Positions 34,960 to 44,112 of a DNA stretch of 64,000 bases are shown here, one piece after another. Where the stretch lies: NCBI RefSeq assembly GCF_018327705.1, contig NZ_BNEM01000002.1, positions 3,596,001-3,660,000 on the forward strand, in the 5' to 3' direction. Below the pieces are notes generated by a model. The model did not search any database. It saw only the letters and a program-made list of their open reading frames with translations, and had not been told where the DNA came from. Position 1 is the first letter of the stretch, and every line of letters begins with the position of its first letter. Made by a program: the position numbers and the translations under genes. The DNA is from Catellatospora sp. TT07R-123. GTDB taxonomy: Bacteria > Actinomycetota > Actinomycetes > Mycobacteriales > Micromonosporaceae.

Positions 34960-36372
34960 TCAGGACCAGTCGGAGCCGATGACGTCGGTGAGTTTGCGGT
35001 CGGTGTCGGGGATGGTGGGAAGGGGTCCGGTGCCGGTGGCGACCACCTTGCCCGCGCCGTCCAGGGCGCGCAGGCGCAGCGTGCCGCCGCGGGTGTAGGC
35101 AACGCTGCCGATCCCGTCGGTCAGTGGCGATGTGCTGATCACGGCGCCTTCGGGGTCGAGCACCTGGAGCCTGACCGCGCCGGGTGGGGCCAGCACGAGC
35201 AGACGGCCGGACGAGCCCATGGCGGGGGCGCCGCCGGGCTTCGGGGTGGTCGAGGGCTCCGTGCCGGGGTACTGCCAGTGCTCGACGGCGATGATCTCGT
35301 CGTCGCGCTGCTGGAGTGCCTTGGTGACGGTGACGGTGTACTCGTTCTCCTCCTGCACCGAGATCCGCCATCCGTCACGGAGCTGCACCTTGGTCACCGC
35401 GAACACCGGTTCGTCGGCGGGGCCGCCGGGGGTACGGCCGACGTACAGCAACCGCGCCGGTGCGACGGCACCGGTCAGGTCGGCCCGCTCCACCGCCTCC
35501 CGCCCCCGTGACCCGATCTCACCCCGGGCGTCGGCGATCGCCGCGTCCAACTCTGCCTGCGTGTACCGCCGGGCCGTCTCCGTCCGGACACCGCCGTCCG
35601 CTGGCCCCTGGTAGCGCACCTGCCCGTCGCAGGTGACGCGGCGCCACTGGCCGGGGCGCTCGGTGGCGGCCCAGTCACCGGTGGGCTCGTCACGCCACCC
35701 CAGCTGCGGGTCGGTCGCGTCGACCGAGGCGATCCGGCACCCCGAGGGCGCCAGGCCCAGGCTGAAGTACGCCGAGTCGAGCCGGTTGAAGTCGCTGTCC
35801 GACACGGTGAAGTACGGGCTGAGCGCCGCGGTCTGGGACCAACCGCCGTCCAGCTCGAACTTCTGCGGATCGGGCCGCTCCTCGACCCGCACCGTGAACC
35901 GGGTGCTGCGCAGGATCGCCACCTGCTGGTGGTCGTCGTAGCGGACCGCGATCACCACCCGGTGATATCCCACGTCCCCCGCGAACAGCACCTTGATCTG
36001 CCCGTCGAAGCTGAACCGCTCCCGGCCCAGCTCCTTCGTCAGCTCCGCGAGGTATGCCTCGTCGCCCGCGAGCGAGCCGCGCAGCGGCGACTGGATCAGG
36101 CGCCGCACCCACGGCGTGATCTCCTTCGGCTCGGCGTGCGTGGCCGGCCCGCCGTCCACCGAGGGCGTCGGGGACGGGGACGGTGCCGCGCCGGGCTGGG
36201 CCAGCGGGCTCAGCAGGACCGCGACCACGGTCGCGGCCAGGGCGGAACCCAGACCCAGCAGCCGGTACCGGCGCGAGCGGTGCCGCCGCATCAGCCGGCC
36301 GTACGGGTCCTCGGCGGGCACGACCGGCGCCGCCAACCACGCGAACGTCTCCCTGAGCCGCTGCTCGCTCAT
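34960..36372 (-). CDS. Membrane-anchored partner of the ECF sigma factor
   Basis: 470 residues. A short N-terminal cytoplasmic region (about 1-37; MSEQRLRETFAWLAAPVVPAEDPYGRLMRRHRSRRYR) precedes one membrane segment (about 38-58), a Pro/Ser linker and a long extracytoplasmic domain of unknown fold. The ATGA overlap with the sigma gene stop suggests coupling. Placement fits an anti-sigma or signal-receiving partner of SigE-type factors, but no zinc anti-sigma motif (HxxxCxxC) is present. It is inferred from position only. It ends at a terminator hairpin. Confidence 0.65.
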   Translation of the reverse strand: MSEQRLRETFAWLAAPVVPAEDPYGRLMRRHRSRRYRLLGLGSALAATVVAVLLSPLAQPGAAPSPSPTPSVDGGPATHAEPKEITPWVRRLIQSPLRGSLAGDEAYLAELTKELGRERFSFDGQIKVLFAGDVGYHRVVIAVRYDDHQQVAILRSTRFTVRVEERPDPQKFELDGGWSQTAALSPYFTVSDSDFNRLDSAYFSLGLAPSGCRIASVDATDPQLGWRDEPTGDWAATERPGQWRRVTCDGQVRYQGPADGGVRTETARRYTQAELDAAIADARGEIGSRGREAVERADLTGAVAPARLLYVGRTPGGPADEPVFAVTKVQLRDGWRISVQEENEYTVTVTKALQQRDDEIIAVEHWQYPGTEPSTTPKPGGAPAMGSSGRLLVLAPPGAVRLQVLDPEGAVISTSPLTDGIGSVAYTRGGTLRLRALDGAGKVVATGTGPLPTIPDTDRKLTDVIGSDWS

Positions 36373-36875
36373 GCGGTCACCTCCACCATCCGCGCCGCGG
36401 CGCCTCCGTCGTGCCCCAGCACCGTCCGCAGGCGGTCCAGCCCTCGGCTGGCCTGCGACTTCACCGATCCCACCGAGCAGCCGAGCAGCCGCGCGGTCTC
36501 CGCTTCGGACTGGTCCTCCCAGTAGCGCAGCACCAGCACCGCGCGCATCCGCACGGGCAGCGCCGCCAGTGCGGTCAGCAGCTCGTCGCGCTCGGCGTAC
36601 GCGGTGGCGCCGTCGGCCGCGCCGCGCTCCGGCGGGCTGCCGGTGAGCAGTTCGCGCGAGCCGATCCGCCGCCACAGGCTGATGCGCTGATTGACCAGGG
36701 CCCGGCGCAGGTACGGCATCGGCTCGTCCAGCCGGTTCCACCGCTGGTATGCCTTGAGCAGCACCGACTGCACCAGGTCCTCGGCCGCGTACGCCGACCC
36801 CGTCAACAGGTACGCGGTCCGCAGCAGCTCTCCGTAGCGCAATCTGACGAACTCGCGGAACTCGTCCTCGGCCAT
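36369..36875 (-). CDS. ECF RNA polymerase sigma factor (SigE/SigM-type family)
   Basis: 168 residues. Region 2 (about 5-70; AYLLTGSAYAAEDLVQSVLLKAYQRWNRL) binds core polymerase and -10 DNA, and region 4 (about 105-160; LPVRMRAVLVLRYWEDQSEAETARLLGCSVGSVKSQASRGL) binds the -35. The small size and YWEDQSEAETA match the actinobacterial SigE-family ECF group. ATG 36875 is preceded by a strong GGAGGAG; an upstream ATG lacks one. Its stop overlaps the next gene's start, a likely cognate regulator. The signal sensed is unknown. Confidence 0.92.
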   Translation of the reverse strand: MAEDEFREFVRLRYGELLRTAYLLTGSAYAAEDLVQSVLLKAYQRWNRLDEPMPYLRRALVNQRISLWRRIGSRELLTGSPPERGAADGATAYAERDELLTALAALPVRMRAVLVLRYWEDQSEAETARLLGCSVGSVKSQASRGLDRLRTVLGHDGGAAARMVEVTA

Positions 36876-36965
36876 ACGGCTCCTCCTTCCATCACCCGTC
36901 TGCACGCGGCTGCCGTGGCGCAGGTTGAGAGGAACGGAGCATTAGTTGAGCACGTGTCACCGCAG

Positions 36966-36971
36966 TAGGCT
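36966..36971 (+). promoter_or_regulatory. -10-like hexamer, leaderless start
   Basis: TAGGCT ends 7 nt before ATG 36979 of the lipoprotein dehydrogenase; no ribosome site. The same TAGGCT occurs before the Nif3, HxlR and mnmA starts. Confidence 0.55.
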
Positions 36972-36978
36972 CGTTCGC

Positions 36979-38118
36979 ATGCCGTCGCACCGCGCACCGC
37001 TCGCGCTCGGCGCACTCGGCGCTGTCGCCGCGCTCGTCCTGGCGGCGGGCTGCACCGACAGCGCCCCGGACGTCGTGGCCTCGCGGGCACCGACCCTGCC
37101 CACCATGCCGACGCCCACCTCGACCGCCGTCCCGGCGGCCGCACCGGGGGTGTCCAAGGTGGAGGTCGTCGCCACCGGCCTGCGCGTGCCGTGGGGCACC
37201 GCGTTCCTGCCGGACGGGTCCGCGCTGGTCACCGAGCGCGACTCGGGCCGGGTGCTGCGGGTCGTGCCGGGCACGGGCCGGGCGTCGGTCACCGAGGCGG
37301 GCCGGATCACCGAGGTCGACGGCGGCGGCGAGGGCGGCCTGCTCGGCATCGCCGCGTCGCCGGGGTACGCGCAGGACCAGACGCTGTTCGTGTACTACAC
37401 GACCCGCGAGGACAACCGGGTCGCGCGCTGGAAGCTGGGCGGCAGGCCCGAGCCGATCGTGACCGGCATCCCGATCTCGGGCATCCACAACGGCGGCCGG
37501 CTGGCCTTCGGACCCGACGGCTACCTGTACGCCACCACCGGCGACGCCTCGCAGCGCGGCAACTCGCAGGACCTGGGCAGCCTGGGCGGCAAGATCCTGC
37601 GGATGACGCCGGAGGGCAGGCCCGCGCCCGGCAACCCGTTCGGCACGCTGGTCTGGTCGTACGGCCACCGCAACGTGCAGGGCATCGCCTGGGACGCCGG
37701 CGGCCACCTGTGGGCCACCGAGTTCGGGCAGAACACCTGGGACGAGGTCAACCGGATCGAGCCGGGGAAGAACTACGGCTGGCCCGTGGTCGAGGGTGCC
37801 GCCGGGGACAAGCGGTTCGTCGACCCGGTGGCGGCCTGGCACACCGCCGAGGCGTCCTGCTCCGGCGCGGGCATCGTCGGTGACGTGCTGGTCGCGGCGT
37901 GCCTGAAGGGCGAGCGGCTGTGGCTGCTGCCGATCGGCGCCGACGGCACGCTGCACGGCAGCCCGGTCGCGGCCCTGACCGGCGAGTACGGGCGGCTGCG
38001 CGACGCGCACCCGGCGCCCGACGGCAGTCTGTGGGTGCTGACCAGCAACCACGACGGCCGCGGCGACCCCGGCCCGGACGACGACCGTATTCTCCGCATC
38101 ACCCTCGGCCGGGTGTGA
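36979..38118 (+). CDS. PQQ-dependent sugar dehydrogenase-like lipoprotein
   Basis: 379 residues. A signal peptide ending in a lipobox LAAGC (Cys25) marks an exported lipoprotein. The mature part (from about 55) is a six-bladed propeller of the soluble glucose/sorbosone dehydrogenase type: VATGLRVPWGTAFLPDGSALVTER, EGGLLGIA, FVYYTT, the NGGRLAFGPDGYLYATTGD site and SYGHRNVQGIAWD. Real family enzymes oxidise aldoses with PQQ; whether this one binds PQQ and which sugar it uses is unknown. It is divergent from the sigma gene and followed by a metallophosphoesterase. Confidence 0.85.
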   Translation: MPSHRAPLALGALGAVAALVLAAGCTDSAPDVVASRAPTLPTMPTPTSTAVPAAAPGVSKVEVVATGLRVPWGTAFLPDGSALVTERDSGRVLRVVPGTGRASVTEAGRITEVDGGGEGGLLGIAASPGYAQDQTLFVYYTTREDNRVARWKLGGRPEPIVTGIPISGIHNGGRLAFGPDGYLYATTGDASQRGNSQDLGSLGGKILRMTPEGRPAPGNPFGTLVWSYGHRNVQGIAWDAGGHLWATEFGQNTWDEVNRIEPGKNYGWPVVEGAAGDKRFVDPVAAWHTAEASCSGAGIVGDVLVAACLKGERLWLLPIGADGTLHGSPVAALTGEYGRLRDAHPAPDGSLWVLTSNHDGRGDPGPDDDRILRITLGRV

Positions 38119-38138
38119 GCGGCGGGCATGATGGTGCG

Positions 38139-39638
38139 ATGAGCGCGCGACCGTGGGCGATCTGGGAGCGGCTGCGCCGCTTCCCGCTCCGTCGGGTCGG
38201 CGCCTGGCTCGGCCTGGTCGCGGTGTCCCTGGGCGGGCTGGCGCTCGGCCTCTACCTGTGCGCGGGGACCACCGTGGACGTGGGGCCGTTCCGGTCCACG
38301 CTCACGCTCAGCCCGTCGCTGTCCGGTGACACCGAGGTCGACCTGCCGCCGCTGGGCGCGCTGTGGCTGGACAGCCACGACGGCCCGGCGCACCTCAACG
38401 TGCGGCTGGACTCCCTCGACCGCGCCCGCACCGAGGCCCTGATCACCGATCCGGCCGGGATCACCCGGGCCAGCCGCACCGCCGTCGACGACGTCCGCTC
38501 GGGCGTCACCCGGCTGCTGCTGCGCGCCACGGCCGTGGCGATCCTCGGCGCGATGCTGCTCGCGGCGCTGGTCTACCGGCGGATGCGCCAGGTCGCCTGG
38601 GCGGGCGGGCTGGCCCTGGCCGTGATGGCGGGCAGCTTCGGGGCGGCGTTCGCCACCTTCAACCCGGCCGCGCTCAAGGAGCCCCGGTACGAGGGCCTGC
38701 TGGCCAACGCCCCGTCGGTCGTCGGCGACGCCCAGCGCATCGCCGACCGCTACGACGAGTACGCCATGCAGTTGCAGAAGCTGGTGGAGAACGTCGGCAA
38801 GCTCTACGCCACCGTGCAGAACCTGCCGGTGTACGCCCCCGACGACGGCACGCTGCGGGTGCTGCACGTCTCCGACCTGCACCTGAACCCGGCCGCCTGG
38901 TCGGTGATCCGGACCGTGGTCGACAACTTCCACATCGACGTGGTGGTGGACACCGGCGACATCACCGACTGGGGCAGCGAGCCGGAGCGGGCGTTCGTCG
39001 CGTCGATCGCGCTGCTGAAGGTGCCGTACGTCTTCGTACGCGGCAACCACGACTCGCTCGCGACCCAGGCCGCCGTGGCCCGGCAGCCCAACGCGATCGT
39101 GCTCGACAACCGGGTGGTCACGGTCGCCGGCCTGCGCATCGCGGGCATCGGCGACCCCCGGTTCACGCCGGACAAGGAGCAGGAGCCGACGGGCTCGGGC
39201 ACCTCCAAGCAGACCCTGGAGCGCATCATCGAGGTCGGCGACACGCTGGCCAACACCATCGGCAGGCAGCCGGACCAGATGGTCGACCTCGCGATGGTGC
39301 ACGACCCGCTGTCGGCGGGGGCGCTGGCCGGATACGCCCCGGTGGTGCTGGCCGGGCACCTGCACGCACGCGAGGTGAGCAGGCTCGGCGACGGCCGGAC
39401 GCTGCTGATGGTCGAGGGCTCGACGGGCGGGGCCGGGCTGCGGGGCCTCGAAGGCGACAAGCCGACCCCGCTGGCCCTGTCGGTCCTCTACTACGACAAG
39501 TCGCACCAGCTCACGGCATATGACGACATCACCGTCGGCGGGGCCGGGCTGGCCGAGGTGGCCCTGTCCCGCCACGTCATAGACGGCGCCGCCGGCAGCC
39601 CTTCGGCTGCCGGCGGCGTCTCGCCCACTCCGCGCTGA
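38139..39638 (+). CDS. Membrane metallophosphoesterase
   Basis: 499 residues. An N-terminal membrane segment (about 22-42) and two more at about 127-175 flank an extracytoplasmic stretch. The calcineurin-like domain starts near 242: VSDLHLNP (DxH), VVDTGDITDWG (GDxx), RGNHD and AGHLHARE, which bind two metals. The substrate is unknown. CATGAT lies 6 nt before the ATG. The last coding bases fold into a 13 bp hairpin and the stop is 3 nt from the convergent gatB stop. Confidence 0.85.
   Translation: MSARPWAIWERLRRFPLRRVGAWLGLVAVSLGGLALGLYLCAGTTVDVGPFRSTLTLSPSLSGDTEVDLPPLGALWLDSHDGPAHLNVRLDSLDRARTEALITDPAGITRASRTAVDDVRSGVTRLLLRATAVAILGAMLLAALVYRRMRQVAWAGGLALAVMAGSFGAAFATFNPAALKEPRYEGLLANAPSVVGDAQRIADRYDEYAMQLQKLVENVGKLYATVQNLPVYAPDDGTLRVLHVSDLHLNPAAWSVIRTVVDNFHIDVVVDTGDITDWGSEPERAFVASIALLKVPYVFVRGNHDSLATQAAVARQPNAIVLDNRVVTVAGLRIAGIGDPRFTPDKEQEPTGSGTSKQTLERIIEVGDTLANTIGRQPDQMVDLAMVHDPLSAGALAGYAPVVLAGHLHAREVSRLGDGRTLLMVEGSTGGAGLRGLEGDKPTPLALSVLYYDKSHQLTAYDDITVGGAGLAEVALSRHVIDGAAGSPSAAGGVSPTPR
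39588..39617. terminator. Hairpin inside the 3' end of the metallophosphoesterase gene
   Basis: GCCGCCGGCAGCC (39588-39600) pairs with GGCTGCCGGCGGC (39605-39617) around CTTC, 13 bp perfect, within the coding sequence just before the stop. It can serve as terminator for gatB on the other strand. Confidence 0.6.
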
Positions 39639-39641
39639 GTC

Positions 39642-41138
39642 TCAGCCCGCCAGGCGGGCCAGGACCAGCTCGCGCACCGTCTTGGCGTCGGCGGCGCCCT
39701 TGGTGGTCTTCATGACCGCGCCGATGAGCACGCCCGCCGCCGCCTGGTTGCCGCCGCGGATCTTCTCCGCCACCTCCGGGTGGGCCGCGATGGCCTCGTC
39801 GATCGCCGCGGTGAGCGCGCCGGTGTCGGAGACGACCTCCAGGCCGCGCGCCGCCATGATCGCCGCCGGGTCGCCCTCGCCCGCGAGCACGCCCTCCAGC
39901 ACCTGGCGGGCCAGCTTGTCGGTGAGCTTGCCCCCGTCGACCAGGCTCTGCAACTGCGCGACCTGCGCCGGGGTGGCGCCGACCGTCTCCAGCTCGACGC
40001 CCTCGGCGTTGGCGCGGCGCGACAGCTCGCCCAGCCACCACTTGCGTGCCGATTCGGGGCTCGCGCCGGCGGCCACGGTCTGCTCGATCAGCTCGACCGC
40101 ACCGGCGTTGATGATGGACTGCATGTCCAGCTCGGACAGGTTCCACTCGGTGCGCAGCCGGGCGCGGTGGGCCCGGGGCAGCTCCGGCAGGGCCGCCTTG
40201 AGCTGCTGCACCCACTCCGGCGCCGGGGCGAGCGGGACCAGGTCCGGCTCCGGGAAGTACCGGTAGTCGGTCGCGGTCTCCTTGGACCGGCCGGACGTGG
40301 TGTCGCCGGTGTCCTCGTGGAAGTGGCGGGTCTCCTGGGTGATGGTGCCGCCCGCGTCGAGCACCGACGCCTGGCGCAGCATCTCCGAGCGCACCGCGCG
40401 CTCGACGCTGCGCAGCGAGTTGACGTTCTTCGTCTCGGTGCGGGTGCCCCACTCCTCGCCCGGCCTGTTCAGCGAGGTGTTGACGTCGCAGCGCATCGAG
40501 CCCTGCTCCATCCGCACGTCGGAGACGCCGAGGCTGCGGATGACGTCGCGCAGCTCGGCCACGTACGCCTTGGCGACCTCGGGGGCCAGGGCGCCGATGC
40601 CGGGCACCGGCTTGGTGACGATCTCGACCAGCGGGATGCCCGCGCGGTTGTAGTCGACCAGCGACTCGGTGGCACCGTGGATGCGGCCCGTGGCACCGCC
40701 GACGTGCAGCGTCTTGCCGGTGTCCTCCTCCAGGTGCACCCGCTCGATGCCGATGCGCACGGTCTCGCCGTTGACCGTGACGTCGAGGTAGCCCTCGGTG
40801 CACAGCGGCTCGTCGTACTGGCTGATCTGGAAGTTCTTCGGCATGTCCGGGTAGAAGTAGTTCTTGCGCGCGAACCGGCACCAGGTGGCGATGCCGCAGT
40901 TCAGCGCGAGCCCGATCCGGATGGTCGCCTCGATCGCGGCCTTGTTGGCCACCGGCAGGCTGCCGGGCAGGCCGAGGCAGACCGGGCAGACCTGGGTGTT
41001 CGGCTCGGCGCCGAAGACGGTCGGGCAGCCGCAGAACATCTTGGTGGCGGTGCCCAGCTCGACGTGCGTCTCCAGGCCGATGACCGGCTCGTAGCGCTCC
41101 AGGACCTCGTCGTAGGTGGGCAGCACACTGGTGCTCAT
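39642..41138 (-). CDS. gatB: Asp-tRNA(Asn)/Glu-tRNA(Gln) amidotransferase subunit B
   Basis: 498 residues. GatB phosphorylates the misacylated tRNA and passes it on within GatCAB, which makes Gln-tRNA or Asn-tRNA. It shows [10 protein letters not shown] near 19, the zinc cysteines [10 protein letters not shown]...CPVCLGLPG, and the C-terminal tail YqeY-like helical domain. ATG after GGAG. Unlike the gatA-gatC pair, it is separated from them by a gene on the other strand and so must have its own promoter (TAGGCT about 55 nt upstream). Confidence 0.96.
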   Translation of the reverse strand: MSTSVLPTYDEVLERYEPVIGLETHVELGTATKMFCGCPTVFGAEPNTQVCPVCLGLPGSLPVANKAAIEATIRIGLALNCGIATWCRFARKNYFYPDMPKNFQISQYDEPLCTEGYLDVTVNGETVRIGIERVHLEEDTGKTLHVGGATGRIHGATESLVDYNRAGIPLVEIVTKPVPGIGALAPEVAKAYVAELRDVIRSLGVSDVRMEQGSMRCDVNTSLNRPGEEWGTRTETKNVNSLRSVERAVRSEMLRQASVLDAGGTITQETRHFHEDTGDTTSGRSKETATDYRYFPEPDLVPLAPAPEWVQQLKAALPELPRAHRARLRTEWNLSELDMQSIINAGAVELIEQTVAAGASPESARKWWLGELSRRANAEGVELETVGATPAQVAQLQSLVDGGKLTDKLARQVLEGVLAGEGDPAAIMAARGLEVVSDTGALTAAIDEAIAAHPEVAEKIRGGNQAAAGVLIGAVMKTTKGAADAKTVRELVLARLAG

Positions 41139-41457
41139 CGTCGGCTCCAGGCTCTCGGGGCGAACGTGTCGCCGGACATAACAGGCACCAGCCTAGTAGC
41201 CCGTCCCGCCGCGCCCGCACCGGGTTCTCGCCCGCGGTGGCGGCCGACCGGGCCGTCCGTGACGTGATACGCGTCACAAGATGAGCTGATCTATCGATGG
41301 GCTGTTCATTCATTCGAGGTATGTGCGTCGACGACCGGCCGCGCATCCTGTGCTCACCCCCCGTGGACACGGCGGCCACGGCCGGTCGACCCCCTACCCC
41401 CGACCTGCTGTTCCGGCTCGCCGGGTTCCTCCTATCGATGCACAGGGAGGTGCACTG
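41139..41457. other. Divergent gap between gatB and the aquaporin-like gene
   Basis: 319 bp without a gene. It holds the Crp-like dyad at 41263-41278, a TAGGCT hexamer near 41190 on the minus strand for gatB, and an AT-richer stretch near 41285-41325. A good AGGGAGG ribosome site precedes the ATG at 41458. The reading frame open upstream of 41458 has no support. Confidence 0.4.
41263..41278. promoter_or_regulatory. Crp/FNR-like dyad
   Basis: CGTGATACGCGTCACA matches the TGTGA-N6-TCACA pattern with one mismatch (CGTGA, N6, TCACA). It lies about 185 nt upstream of the aquaporin-like start, and about 125 nt from gatB. Actinobacterial Crp proteins bind similar sites; inference. Confidence 0.35.
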
Positions 41458-42120
41458 ATGGGTTCGGCAACACCGTCCCGCCTCACCGCGGAACTGCTCG
41501 GCACCGCGGTCCTGGTGTTCTTCGGCGTCGGCGCGCTGGTCACCGGCGGTTCACTGCTGGCCGGCGCGATCGGGCTGATGCTCGCCGCGGCGGCCGCCGC
41601 CTGGATCTTCGGCGGCCACTTCAACCCCTGGCTGACGCTGGCCTCGGCCGTACGCGGCAGCATGGACTGGCTCGGCGCGGCCGCCGTGATCGTGGCGCAG
41701 CTGGTCGGCGGCGTCGTCGGCAGCCTGCTCATGTGGCTGGCGTACGGCGACGGCGGCGTCACGGCCGGGCTGGGCGCCAACCGCCTGTCCGACGCGGCGG
41801 GCTCCGGCAAGGGCCTGGTCGCGGCGATCGCGGCCGAGGCGCTGGCCGTGTTCGTGCTCGCCTGCGTCATGTTCGCACTGGGTGACAGCGACCGGGCCGG
41901 CCTGGGCCTGGGCGCCGTCTACGCGGCCGGCACCCTGGCCATCGCCGCCGTGACCAGCGCGTCGCTCAACCTGGCCCGCACCCTCGGGCCGGAACTGACC
42001 CTCACCCTCGCGGGCGGCAAGGCGGACTGGTCCGGCCTGTGGGTCTTCGCCGTCTCCGGCGCGATCGGCGCGCTGCTGGCCGGGCTGCTCTACCCGCGGC
42101 TGCGCCCGGCCGCGAAGTAG
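41458..42120 (+). CDS. Aquaporin/MIP-family channel with altered NPA motifs
   Basis: 220 residues, six membrane segments, typical MIP length. The family's two NPA boxes are changed: loop B reads GGHFNPWLTL (Asn56-Pro57-Trp58) and loop E reads SASLNLARTLGPEL (Asn171-Leu172-Ala173), while the following Arg174 of the ar/R filter is kept. AELLGTAVLVFFGVGAL is a standard TM1. Changed NPA boxes often mean altered permeability, so water, glycerol or gas channelling is uncertain. AGGGAGG before the ATG. It is placed on the plus strand between gatB and gatA. Confidence 0.75.
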   Translation: MGSATPSRLTAELLGTAVLVFFGVGALVTGGSLLAGAIGLMLAAAAAAWIFGGHFNPWLTLASAVRGSMDWLGAAAVIVAQLVGGVVGSLLMWLAYGDGGVTAGLGANRLSDAAGSGKGLVAAIAAEALAVFVLACVMFALGDSDRAGLGLGAVYAAGTLAIAAVTSASLNLARTLGPELTLTLAGGKADWSGLWVFAVSGAIGALLAGLLYPRLRPAAK

Positions 42121-42150
42121 CCGCGGCAGCCGCACCTCACGGGCATGGAA

Positions 42151-42190
42151 AGGCGCCCCCCACACTGCCCCAGCGGTGTGGAGGGCGCCT
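42151..42190. terminator. Bidirectional hairpin, aquaporin-like/gatA junction
   Basis: A 15 bp stem with one mismatch (42151-42165 with 42176-42190), 10 nt loop, between the convergent aquaporin-like gene and gatA (whose stop is 15 nt away). No T-run. Confidence 0.7.
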
Positions 42191-42204
42191 CGATCATTCT
42201 GCCC

Positions 42205-43680
42205 TCAGAGGGCGGGCGGCGTGAAGGTCCCCACCACCGACTCCACCGCGGCGGCGATGCGATACATCCGGTCGTCGGCCATCGTCGGGGCCATGACCTG
42301 CAGTCCAACAGGCAGACCGTCGGAAAGACCTGCCGGAACGGAGATCGCGGGTCCCCCATACAGGTTCGTCGGAATGGTGTATAGGTCAGCCAGGTACATC
42401 TGGTACGGGTCCGACGTACGCGAGCCCAGCTCGAACGCGGTGAACGGGGTCGTCGCCGAGATCAGCACGTCCACCTGCTCGAAGGCCGAGGTGAAGTCGC
42501 GCGAGATCAGGGTGCGCACCTTCTGCGCCTGCCCGTAGTAGGCGTCGTAGTAGCCGCTGGACAGCGCGTACGTGCCGATGATGATGCGGCGCTTGACCTC
42601 GTCGCCGAAGCCCGCCTCGCGGGTCAGCGACATGACCTCCTCCAGCGCCCGGTTGCCGTCGTCGCCGACCCGCAGGCCGAAGCGCACGCCGTCGAAGCGG
42701 GCCAGGTTGGACGAGCACTCGCTCGGCGCGATCAGGTAGTACGCGGGCAGCGCGTACTCGAAGTGGGGGCAGGAGACCTCGACGACCTCAGCCCCCAGCT
42801 TGGTCAGGGTCTCCACCGCGTCGCGGAACACGGCGCTGACGCCCGGCTCGACGCCCTCGGCGCTGAACTCCTTGACCACGCCGATCCGCACGCCGGTCAG
42901 GTCGCCGGAGGCGCCCAGCCGCGCCGCGGCCACCACGTCCGGCACCGGGCGCGGGATCGAGGTGGAGTCGCGCGGGTCGTGCCCGGCGATGACCTCGTGC
43001 AGCAGCGCCGCGTCGAGCACGGTCCGCGCGCACGGGCCGGGGGTGTCCAGCGAGGACGAGAAGGCGACCAGGCCATAGCGCGAGGTGCCGCCGTAGGTCG
43101 GCTTGGCGCCCACGGTGCCGGTCACCGCGCCGGGCTGGCGGATCGAGCCGCCGGTGTCGGTGCCGATGGCCAGCGGGGCCTCGTACGCCGCGAGCGCGGC
43201 GGCGGAGCCGCCGCCGGAACCGCCGGGGATGCGGGACAGGTCCCACGGGTTGAAGGTCGGGCCGTAAGCCGAGTATTCCGTCGACGAGCCCATGGCGAAC
43301 TCGTCCATGTTCGTCTTGCCCAGCATGACCATGCCCGCCTCGCGGATCCGGGTCATGATCGTCGCGTCGTACGGCGGGCGCCAGCCTTCGAGGATCTTCG
43401 AGGCGCAGGTGGTGGGCACGCCCTTGGTGGCGATGACGTCCTTGATCGCGATCGGGACGCCGGCCAGCGGGCCCAGCTTCTCCCCGGCGGCGCGGCGGCT
43501 GTCGATCCCGCGCGCGGCGGCCAGCGCCCCCTCGGTGTCGACGTGCAGGAACGCGTGCACACGGCCGTCGACCTCGGCGATGCGGTCGAGATGGGTGCGG
43601 GTGACCTCCTCGGCGGAGACCTCCCCGGCGGCCAGCTTCTCGCCCAGCGCGGCAGCGGACAGCTTGATCAGGTCACTCAT
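42205..43680 (-). CDS. gatA: Asp-tRNA(Asn)/Glu-tRNA(Gln) amidotransferase subunit A
   Basis: 491 residues. The amidase that releases ammonia from glutamine. The Ser-cisSer-Lys triad is visible: Lys in [10 protein letters not shown] near 76, the cis-Ser in [11 protein letters not shown] near 150, and the nucleophilic Ser in [13 protein letters not shown] near 175. ATG 43680 follows GAGGAG by 8 nt; a GTG 9 nt earlier overlaps the gatC stop and is an alternative. It is cotranscribed with gatC. Confidence 0.96.
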   Translation of the reverse strand: MSDLIKLSAAALGEKLAAGEVSAEEVTRTHLDRIAEVDGRVHAFLHVDTEGALAAARGIDSRRAAGEKLGPLAGVPIAIKDVIATKGVPTTCASKILEGWRPPYDATIMTRIREAGMVMLGKTNMDEFAMGSSTEYSAYGPTFNPWDLSRIPGGSGGGSAAALAAYEAPLAIGTDTGGSIRQPGAVTGTVGAKPTYGGTSRYGLVAFSSSLDTPGPCARTVLDAALLHEVIAGHDPRDSTSIPRPVPDVVAAARLGASGDLTGVRIGVVKEFSAEGVEPGVSAVFRDAVETLTKLGAEVVEVSCPHFEYALPAYYLIAPSECSSNLARFDGVRFGLRVGDDGNRALEEVMSLTREAGFGDEVKRRIIIGTYALSSGYYDAYYGQAQKVRTLISRDFTSAFEQVDVLISATTPFTAFELGSRTSDPYQMYLADLYTIPTNLYGGPAISVPAGLSDGLPVGLQVMAPTMADDRMYRIAAAVESVVGTFTPPAL

Positions 43681-43685
43681 GGGGG

Positions 43686-43985
43686 TCACTCCTCATCCGC
43701 GAGGATCTGCGGGACACGGAAGCGGTCCTCGGCCGCGTCCGGCGCGCCGGACAGGGCCTCGGCACGGGTCAGGCCGGGCACGACCACGTCCTCGCGCAGC
43801 ACGTTCTCCAGCGGCACCGCGTGCGAGGTGGGCGGGATGTCATCCGCGGCGACCTCACCGACCCGCGCCACCGACTGAAGGATCACGTCGAGCTGGCCCG
43901 CGAAGCGGTCGAGCTCCTGATCGGTGACGGCGAGCCGCGACAGGCGCGCGAGGTGCGCGACCTCCTCGCGGGAGATGGCGGCCAT
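43686..43985 (-). CDS. gatC: Asp-tRNA(Asn)/Glu-tRNA(Gln) amidotransferase subunit C
   Basis: 99 residues, the small subunit that wraps GatA and holds the complex. It starts [18 protein letters not shown] and contains the FRVPQ tail. AGGGGG precedes the ATG. It is the first gene of the gatC-gatA transcript; the next gene upstream (a GGDEF-EAL protein) is on the same strand 127 bp away. Confidence 0.94.
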   Translation of the reverse strand: MAAISREEVAHLARLSRLAVTDQELDRFAGQLDVILQSVARVGEVAADDIPPTSHAVPLENVLREDVVVPGLTRAEALSGAPDAAEDRFRVPQILADEE

Positions 43986-44112
43986 GGATGCCCCCTAGAC
44001 GTGACGTGGACTTGGTCGGAGCGCACGATCACACAGCCCGCACGCCCGTAGCGAGTCTATTTGTCGGGCTCGCCAGCCCCGCACGCGCCCTGCGCCTCCC
44101 CGCGTGCCTGCG

